Shown here: one piece after another, positions 36,126-40,934 of the stretch
How the letters are laid out: every line of letters starts with the position of its first letter
How positions within the stretch are numbered: the first letter of the stretch is position 1
Assembly: GCA_022361275.1 (NCBI GenBank)
Contig: JAKSBE010000513.1
Location: 1 to 40,934, forward strand
Length of the DNA: 40,934 nucleotides
Source of the DNA: Kiloniellales bacterium
GTDB taxonomy: Bacteria; Pseudomonadota; Alphaproteobacteria; Kiloniellales; JAKSBE01
Reading direction: 5' to 3'
Program-made: the position numbers and the translations under genes
The notes under the pieces: model-generated
What the model was told of the DNA's origin: nothing
What the model saw: only the letters and a program-made list of their open reading frames with translations
The model's database searches: none

Positions 36126-37073
36126 TTGTTTCACGCTTTCGATCTCGTTTTGCATATTTTCACCAATGTCGTCCAACCCAGCTATGACTCGATCTGTAAT
36201 GCCATAGTGATCGTCTAAAATATCCAAGGCCAGGGATGTTGCGATCCCGACCGCAATGACCGCCGCAATTGGTCCTACCGCTATAGCAAAGCCCAGTCCA
36301 ACAAATGCAGAAGCTACTGCGATTGATGCGCCTGTCGCGATGCCGACCTTAACCACGTCAGTGGCCAAAGAACCTATCAGCTGACTTAACGTTGCGTTGT
36401 CAGTTAGAAAATAGTCTGCCACCCGATAGGCGGAAAGCAATACGATAGTGAGAATACCCCCAGACTTCGCCGCGTGTATTGCGCCGGCTCTACCCAATCC
36501 CATTGTGATGACCTTCGGGTTCTTGATCCCGTACTTCGTGCCAGTCAGAATACGTCGCAGCCCAGGGCGCCCCTTCAAAATGATGTGAGGTTTTCCACCA
36601 TAAACCTTGACGTAAGCTCTGGTAGTGAGCCCGCCAAGATCGTCGACGAGCTTACTTAAGGTTCTCAAGTCGCCTGCCGCAGCATAATAGTTCGCTCCAG
36701 CTTGTGCTTTCCCTTTTAACTTTTGCCATGCATTTTTGATATGCGGCAAATCTCCTTTAGACGACGATCGAACGATTGCGTCCATCTCATCGATCGATAC
36801 CAAGAAAACTTCATGTTGATTTGATTTTATTTGGCGTTTCAGCTCTTTCTTTTCCTGATCTGAAAGCACTTCTGCGCACTCCTTTAGGTGAGTTAACCCG
36901 CAAGTCTCACTGAGGGAGGCATCGGCCGCAAGAATCTGAGAAGCGGCCCGGTAAAGCCGCAGGCCCCCGAAACCCGCGCCACCACGACATCGACGACAGA
37001 CCGAAAATCGCAGAACCGGCAAGACCGCCGGACAAAGATGCGCGCCCATCCTCGGCACCCGCCTCCCGGCCAC
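35991..37073 (-). CDS. Putative pore-forming toxin-like protein with hydrophobic hairpin
   Basis: 360 residues as an open frame from GTG 37073. Residues ~65-190 are soluble and charged (LSDQEKKELKRQIKS, YVKVYGGKPHIILKGRPGLR). A hydrophobic stretch is at 205-218. A ~43-residue hydrophobic hairpin follows (about 243-285), with GLGFAIAVGPIAAV as the turn, then an amphipathic tail. That layout resembles pore-forming colicins; no sequence homology is claimed. The first ~38 residues look like noise (Arg/Cys-rich), and a better start (ATG 37077) lies in the next frame, so the N-terminus is probably frameshifted at 36964-36968. It is AT-rich and coupled to a small membrane protein. Function is unproven. 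Confidence 0.7.
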   Translation of the reverse strand: MAGRRVPRMGAHLCPAVLPVLRFSVCRRCRGGAGFGGLRLYRAASQILAADASLSETCGLTHLKECAEVLSDQEKKELKRQIKSNQHEVFLVSIDEMDAIVRSSSKGDLPHIKNAWQKLKGKAQAGANYYAAAGDLRTLSKLVDDLGGLTTRAYVKVYGGKPHIILKGRPGLRRILTGTKYGIKNPKVITMGLGRAGAIHAAKSGGILTIVLLSAYRVADYFLTDNATLSQLIGSLATDVVKVGIATGASIAVASAFVGLGFAIAVGPIAAVIAVGIATSLALDILDDHYGITDRVIAGLDDIGENMQNEIESVKQSFYQKAGNLADSVFDYAVDSARAVLINTAKHALDRFLSRGPRIR

Positions 37074-37145
37074 TCATCGCCCTCGGCTTCTCTCCTGTCG
37101 TGAGGTTTGCGGGTTAGACCGCTCCGCTGTGCTGCGATTCAGAGG

Positions 37146-37166
37146 CTCGGGACTACGGGGCCCGAG
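37146..37166 (-). terminator. Weak hairpin after the ABC exporter
   Basis: CTCGGG (37146-37151) pairs with CCCGAG (37161-37166), just past the exporter stop at 37171. No T run, so read-through into the toxin-like gene is possible. Confidence 0.35.
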
Positions 37167-37170
37167 GGTC

Positions 37171-39036
37171 CTAACCGGCCGCCGCCTCGCTGTGGGCATC
37201 GCCGCCGCGGAGCAGCGCGGCGTCCTCGAACTGCAGGGCGGCCAGGCGGGCGTAGAGGCCGCCGCGGCGGACCAGCTCGGCGTGGCGGCCGCTTTCGACG
37301 ATGCGACCCTGGTCGAGGACCAGGATCCGGTCGGCCTTGAGCACCGTCGCCAGCCGGTGGGCGATGACCAGGGTCGTGCGGCCGGACATCAACTGGTCGA
37401 GGGCCTGCTGCACGTTGCGCTCGCTCTCGGCGTCCAGGGCGCTGGTCGCCTCGTCGAGCAGCAGCACCGCCGGATCGCGAAGCACTGCGCGGGCCAGCGC
37501 GATGCGCTGGCGCTGGCCGCCGGAGAGCCGCACGCCCCGCTCGCCCAGGTCGGTACCGAAGCCTTGCGCCAGTTCCTCGATGAAGGCCAGGGCGTTGGCC
37601 GCCTCGGCCGCGGCCCGCACCTCGGCCTCGGAGGCCTCGGGCCGGCCGTAGCGGATGTTGTCCAGAACGCTGGCGGAGAACAGCACCGGCTCCTGGGGCA
37701 CCAGGCCGATGCGGGCGCGCAGCGCAGCGGGCTCGGCGTCGCGCAGGTCGACGCCGTCGAGCAGCACCACGCCGTCCTGGGGATCGTAGAACCGCAGCAG
37801 CAACTGGAAGACCGTCGACTTCCCGGCGCCGGAGGGCCCGACCAGAGCGACCTTCTCGCCCGGCTGGATCTCGGCGTCGAAGCCGTGCAGCGCCGCCTGA
37901 TCGGGCCGGGCGGGATAGCGGAACTCCACGTTGCGGAAGGCGACCGCGCCGGATGCCGGCAGGGGCAGCGGACGCGGCTGCGCCGGCGCGGAGATCTCCG
38001 GCCGGGTCGACAGCAGCTCGAGCAGCCGCTCGGTGGCGCCGGCCGCCCGCTGCAGGTCGCCGACGACCTCGCTCAGGGCGCTGATCGATCCGGCCACCAC
38101 GACGGCGTAGAATACGAAGGCCGAGAGTTCGCCGCCGGAGATCCGGCCGGACAGCACGTCGTGCCCGCCGATCCAGAGGATCACGCTGATCGCCCCGAAA
38201 GCGAAGATGATGACCGCGGCGGTCAAGAGAGCCCGCGCCCGGATCCGCGCGACCGCGGCCCGGAAGGTGTCCTCGACGCGGCCGGCGAAGCTCTTGCGGT
38301 CCTCCGGCTCGTGCCCGAAGGCCTGCACGGTGCGGATCTCGCCGATGGATTCGTTGATGTAGACGCCAATGTCGGCGACCCGGTCCTGAGTGATGCGGCT
38401 GAGCCGCCGGACCCGGCGGCCGTAGATCAGGATCGGCAGCAGGATCAGGGGCACCACGAGAAAGACCAGTCCGGTCAGCTTCGGGCTGGTGACGATCAGC
38501 AGCACGGTGCCGCCGATCAGCAGCAAGGCGTTGCGGATCGCGATCGAGACCGTCGAATCGACCACGACCTGCAGGACCGTGGTGTCGGTGGTCAGGCGCG
38601 AGATCACTTCCCCGGTGCGGGTCATCTCGAAGTAGGAGGGCGGCAGCGTGATGACGTGGTCGAAGACCTCCCTGCGGATGTCGGCGACCACCCGCTCGCC
38701 GATCCAGGAGACGAGATAGAAGCGGACGAAGCTGGAGGCGGCGAGCACCAGGGTGACGCCGAACAGCACGAAGACGGCCTGGTCAAGCAGCGCCGCGTTG
38801 CCGCCGGCGAAGCCGTCGTCGACCAGGCGACGCAGGCCGACGCCCATGGCCAGGACCGTCCCCGCCGCGATCACCAGGGCTATGAAGGCGCCGGTGAGCT
38901 GCCAGGGATAACGACGGACATAGCGCCAGAGGTGGCCGAGCTCGCTCAGGCGCCGGCTGCGCGGTCGCTCCTCGGGCTTGTTCGTGCTGACTCCGGCACC
39001 GCTCATCCGGCGTCCCGTCCCACCGGAATCGCTCAT
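37171..39036 (-). CDS. ABC exporter, fused permease-ATPase (MsbA/ABCB-like)
   Basis: 621 residues. Six membrane helices span about 45-330, including ALVIAAGTVLAMGVGLRR and LIGGTVLLIVTSPKLTGLV. The ATPase has Walker A GPSGAGKST (400-408), Q-loop PQEP, signature LSGGQ (504-508), Walker B VLLLDEATS and the H-loop AHRLAT. Half-transporters of this type export lipids, peptides or drugs as homodimers. ATGs at 39036 and 39006 lie in a short direct repeat; either may be the start. The order with rpmE and DUF1465 is conserved in alphaproteobacteria. Confidence 0.93.
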   Translation of the reverse strand: MSDSGGTGRRMSGAGVSTNKPEERPRSRRLSELGHLWRYVRRYPWQLTGAFIALVIAAGTVLAMGVGLRRLVDDGFAGGNAALLDQAVFVLFGVTLVLAASSFVRFYLVSWIGERVVADIRREVFDHVITLPPSYFEMTRTGEVISRLTTDTTVLQVVVDSTVSIAIRNALLLIGGTVLLIVTSPKLTGLVFLVVPLILLPILIYGRRVRRLSRITQDRVADIGVYINESIGEIRTVQAFGHEPEDRKSFAGRVEDTFRAAVARIRARALLTAAVIIFAFGAISVILWIGGHDVLSGRISGGELSAFVFYAVVVAGSISALSEVVGDLQRAAGATERLLELLSTRPEISAPAQPRPLPLPASGAVAFRNVEFRYPARPDQAALHGFDAEIQPGEKVALVGPSGAGKSTVFQLLLRFYDPQDGVVLLDGVDLRDAEPAALRARIGLVPQEPVLFSASVLDNIRYGRPEASEAEVRAAAEAANALAFIEELAQGFGTDLGERGVRLSGGQRQRIALARAVLRDPAVLLLDEATSALDAESERNVQQALDQLMSGRTTLVIAHRLATVLKADRILVLDQGRIVESGRHAELVRRGGLYARLAALQFEDAALLRGGDAHSEAAAG

Positions 39037-39237
39037 CCGGCGCCCCGTTCCAGGCGAGGAGCCGTCCTATCCTCTTGTCGATCGGTCCTTGGATGCATAG
39101 TCCTTCCGGGGATGCACGGCAGCTATCCCTAGCCCAAGGCCTGCCCCTCGGCAACCTCGAGGCGGCCGATGACTCCTGGAAACCACAAGGGGCCGCCCGG
39201 CCCAGGGAGCCCCGACGGAAGCCTCATTTTGGGGCCC

Positions 39238-39266
39238 TTGCCAAGCTCGGCTGGCTCAGGTATACA
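39238..39266 (+). promoter_or_regulatory. Sigma-70-type promoter of rpmE
   Basis: TTGCCA (39238-39243), a 17-bp spacer, TATACA (39261-39266). Transcription would start near 39273, 20 nt before the ATG, with AAGGAG at 39280-39285. Confidence 0.7.
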
Positions 39267-39292
39267 CCCGCCGCCTCTGAAGGAGCAGGACG

Positions 39293-39520
39293 ATGAAGGA
39301 CGGGATCCACCCCGAGTACCACGAGATCACGGTCGTCATGACCGACGGCTCCAGCTTCACGACCCGCTCGACCTATGGGAAGCCCGGGGACAGCCTGCGC
39401 CTGGACATCGACCCCAAGACCCATCCGGCCTGGACCGGCGTCCATCGCCTGGTCGACACCGGCGGCCAGTTGGCCAAGTTCAACAAGCGTTTCCAGGGCT
39501 TGGGTCTCAAGGGCGATTAA
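39293..39520 (+). CDS. rpmE: Ribosomal protein bL31
   Basis: 75 residues beginning [20 protein letters not shown], with the [24 protein letters not shown] core. There is no CxxC pair, so it is the zinc-free (C-minus) type. A strong AAGGAGC site lies 7 nt upstream. Confidence 0.97.
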   Translation: MKDGIHPEYHEITVVMTDGSSFTTRSTYGKPGDSLRLDIDPKTHPAWTGVHRLVDTGGQLAKFNKRFQGLGLKGD

Positions 39521-39548
39521 GTAGCCCCGGGCCGCCGCGCCGCGGCCT

Positions 39549-39953
39549 TCACGCATTCATCATGGCATCCAGACGCGCCACGCGGGCATAGAGGTCTGCC
39601 GTGCGCCTCTGCAGGTCGGCAAGCGTCGGCGGCAGTTCGGCGCCCTTCAGTTCGCGGCCGGGCTCGCAGACCTCCTGGCCGCCGAGCCGGCGGTGGCTTG
39701 CCCGGGCGTCCTCGCGGCTCAGTTCGCCGGCGTGGACGGCTTTCTGGACCAGGAACCAGGCGATGACCTGGGTCAGGCGGGCGGTCATGCGCAGACACTC
39801 GCAGCTGCCGTGGAGGCGGGCATGATACGCCTCCGGCGCGGGCCGGCCCTGGCCGCCCTCGGCCGCGATGTGGTCCCGCAGCTCGCGGGCCAGGCCCAGG
39901 GCCTCCTCGTAGGTGCTGTCGAAGAACGCCACCGCTGGCTGCTGGTCGGACAA
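39549..39953 (-). CDS. DUF1465 family protein
   Basis: 134 residues: QPAVAFFDSTYEEALGLARE, then SCECLRMTARLTQVIAWFLVQKAVHAGELS and a C-terminal helix (LADLQRRTADLYARVARLDA). This is the DUF1465 pattern, usually found next to rpmE in alphaproteobacteria; its role is unknown. The only start in frame is TTG 39953; a TGA lies 10 codons upstream. Its leader runs into repeat copy B. Confidence 0.88.
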   Translation of the reverse strand: MSDQQPAVAFFDSTYEEALGLARELRDHIAAEGGQGRPAPEAYHARLHGSCECLRMTARLTQVIAWFLVQKAVHAGELSREDARASHRRLGGQEVCEPGRELKGAELPPTLADLQRRTADLYARVARLDAMMNA

Positions 39954-39954
39954 A

Positions 39955-40069
39955 ATGGACTCGCAACAAGGATTAAGGAATCAAGGCCGGATATTCGCCG
40001 TGTTCTCGTCTGATTCAGCTCCCGAAGTCCGGCACACGAAATGTCCCGGATTTCAAACCATCACACCAG
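39955..40069 (-). repeat. MITE-like intergenic element, copy B (diverged)
   Basis: Read on the minus strand from 40069, it begins CTGGTGTGATGGTT and aligns with 11456 onward: 13 of 14 bases there, then TCCGG, ACATTTC and AGCTGAATCA in the same order, up to GATTCCTTAATCC. The far inverted end is not recognisable. Confidence 0.55.
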
Positions 40070-40138
40070 AGAATGACCTGACTATGACGTCCGCCGCTTA
40101 AGATTCCCTTGGTACGACGGCGCGCTTCGCGCGGAACC

Positions 40139-40168
40139 CATTGAAAAACAAGCAACGCCCTCCCATAT
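40139..40168 (+). promoter_or_regulatory. Candidate RpoH (sigma-32) promoter of the hsp20 gene
   Basis: CATTGAAA (40139-40146), a 13-bp spacer, then CTCCCATAT (40160-40168). This resembles the sigma-32 pattern CTTGAAA-N13-CCCCATNT. A start near 40174 coincides with the first hairpin of the leader below. Confidence 0.55.
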
Positions 40169-40173
40169 GGCGT

Positions 40174-40282
40174 GTGTTCCCGGAGAATGCCTCATGCAGG
40201 GTCTCCGTGGGAACAGACATGATCCGGTCCGGCCGATAGCGGCGGACCCGGTTTAACCATATCGCTCAAGGAGGATGTGGCG
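40174..40282 (+). promoter_or_regulatory. ROSE-like RNA thermometer
   Basis: A ~110-nt leader with three hairpins. 40175-40186 pairs with 40202-40215 (TGTTCCCGGAGA and partner, GT bulge). 40226-40235 pairs with 40240-40248. The last, 40257-40280, has CCATAT pairing with ATGTGG and sets the ROSE motif TCGCT (40262-40266) against the ribosome site AAGGAGG (40268-40274). ROSE elements keep hsp20 mRNA untranslated until heat melts this weak helix; the family is established in rhizobia and other alphaproteobacteria. Confidence 0.75.
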
Positions 40283-40744
40283 ATGCATAGTTTCGACCTG
40301 ACCCCCCTGTTCCGTTCCACCGTCGGCTTCGACCGCATGGCCCGGCTGCTCGACAGCGCCACGCGGATCGACGACCAAGCCGTTTCCTATCCGCCCTACA
40401 ACATCGAGAAGCTGGGCGAGGACGACTACCGCATTTCCATGGCGGTGGCCGGTTTCGGTGAGGACTCCCTCGATGTGACGGTCCGCGAAGGCACCCTGGT
40501 CGTCTCCGGCAAGGCCGAGAAGAAGGACGCGGAGCGGAAGTTCCTGCACCGCGGCATCGCGCGCCGCGCCTTCGAGCGCCGCTTCGACCTGGCCGACCAT
40601 ATCCAGGTCACCGGAGCGCGGCTCGAGAACGGCCTTTTGCACATCGACCTGGTCCGTGAAGTGCCAGAGGCGATGAAGCCCCGGCAGATCGCGATCAAGA
40701 CCGTCGATGGCAAGACCAAGTCCATCGAGCAGAAGGCCGCTTGA
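40283..40744 (+). CDS. Small heat-shock protein Hsp20 (IbpA-like)
   Basis: 153 residues from ATG 40283, 8 nt after AAGGAGG; the GTG at 40277 is less likely. The alpha-crystallin domain spans about 33-128: YPPYNIEKLGEDDYRISMAV, LVVSGKAEKK, FERRFDLADHIQVTGARLEN and GLLHIDLVREVP. The tail carries the IxI-type ALPRQIAIKT variant (RQIAIK). It is an ATP-independent holdase for unfolding proteins. Regulation by heat is suggested by the RpoH-like promoter and ROSE leader. Confidence 0.95.
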   Translation: MHSFDLTPLFRSTVGFDRMARLLDSATRIDDQAVSYPPYNIEKLGEDDYRISMAVAGFGEDSLDVTVREGTLVVSGKAEKKDAERKFLHRGIARRAFERRFDLADHIQVTGARLENGLLHIDLVREVPEAMKPRQIAIKTVDGKTKSIEQKAA

Positions 40745-40752
40745 CCGCGGCC

Positions 40753-40797
40753 AGACCGGCAGGGGCCCGACCGACAGGGGCCAGACCGACAGGGGCC
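40753..40797 (+). repeat. Three 15-bp tandem repeats after hsp20
   Basis: Units at 40753-40767, 40768-40782 and 40783-40797, close to AGACCGACAGGGGCC. They lead straight into the terminator stem. Confidence 0.85.
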
Positions 40798-40819
40798 CGG
40801 CCGTCCCCCGGCCGGGCCC
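40793..40819 (+). terminator. Terminator after hsp20
   Basis: GGGCCCGGCCG (40793-40803), loop TCCCC, CGGCCGGGCCC (40809-40819): a perfect 11-bp GC stem followed by TTCCC. It may serve both hsp20 and the convergent gene at the right edge. Confidence 0.75.
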
Positions 40820-40877
40820 TTCCCGACCGGACGACCGTCGAGGAACGACCCCGGAACGGCGGGCCGAAGGAAGACGT

Positions 40878-40934
40878 TCAGCGCCGGCCCTTGGGGCAGA
40901 CGACTTTCCAGCCCCGACCATCGAGGGCAGCCAG
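40878..40934 (-). CDS. C-terminal tail of an unknown gene at the window edge
   Basis: The minus strand enters at 40934 with an open frame of 18 codons, LAALDGRGWKVVCPKGRR, then TGA (40880-40878). The composition looks like a real protein end, and the convergent position before the hsp20 terminator fits. Too short to name. Confidence 0.45.
   Translation of the reverse strand: MAALDGRGWKVVCPKGRR

Noticed and set aside
37129-39132. 667-codon plus-strand open frame over the ABC exporter
   Set aside because: Antisense of clear ATPase motifs; shadow frame.
40253-40921. 222-codon minus-strand open frame over hsp20
   Set aside because: Antisense of the alpha-crystallin gene and of the 15-bp repeats; only the last codons at the window edge (in another frame) look real.

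Overview
The window is GC-rich chromosomal DNA of an alphaproteobacterium, most likely Rhodospirillales or Kiloniellales in the broad sense. The evidence is the gene order: yebC-ruvCAB-ybgC-tolQRAB-pal-cpoB-tilS-ftsH-folP-glmM, zapA-6S RNA-5-formyl-THF cyclo-ligase, tkt-fba-gap, efp-suhB, and an ABC exporter/rpmE/DUF1465 neighbourhood. A ROSE-type RNA thermometer before a small heat-shock gene also fits. I saw no tRNA, rRNA, CRISPR array, transposase or integrase.

Layout. 1-1930: start of a DMT-type transporter, a DUF1127 protein and a divergent MocR-type regulator, closed by a hairpin repeat. 1931-3420: a diheme cytochrome c peroxidase with a well-placed FNR-like box. 3417-19409: a long minus-strand block for thiamine, cell-wall precursor and folate synthesis (thiD, glmM, folP), membrane proteolysis (ftsH), tRNA-Ile lysidine (tilS), the whole Tol-Pal machine with CpoB and YbgC, Holliday-junction processing (ruvABC) and YebC. 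Start and stop codons overlap at several of its junctions. 19642-22149: a small orphan gene, a YmdB-type phosphoesterase, formyl-THF cyclo-ligase, 6S RNA, ZapA and a coiled-coil partner. 22444-26769: transketolase, class I aldolase and GAPDH. 26797-29483: a double-cupin protein, a hypothetical protein, EF-P and an inositol-monophosphatase-family protein. 29605-33608: an OmpA-like exported protein, then a MotA/TolQ-like and MotB/OmpA-like pair, a second proton-channel-type envelope system distinct from Tol-Pal. 33783-34790: an esterase.

34834-37077 is the odd part. It is visibly AT-richer and holds a protein with a long hydrophobic hairpin, resembling pore-forming colicins in layout only. This gene overlaps by one base (TAATG) a gene for a small protein with three hydrophobic segments, as a toxin/immunity pair would. 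A 652-bp tandem duplication left a second, frameshifted copy of the small gene and an orphan tail of the large gene. The large gene itself seems to have lost its proper start through a one-base shift in a G run. This is the best candidate for an undescribed system; its function is inference only.

37171-40934: an ABC exporter, bL31, DUF1465, and hsp20 behind a sigma-32-like promoter and ROSE-like leader, then a terminator and the tail of an unknown gene at the right edge. Two diverged copies of a MITE-like element (11456-11594 and about 39955-40069) and two copies of a 26-bp repeat attached to stop-codon hairpins (1868 and 33648) lie between genes.
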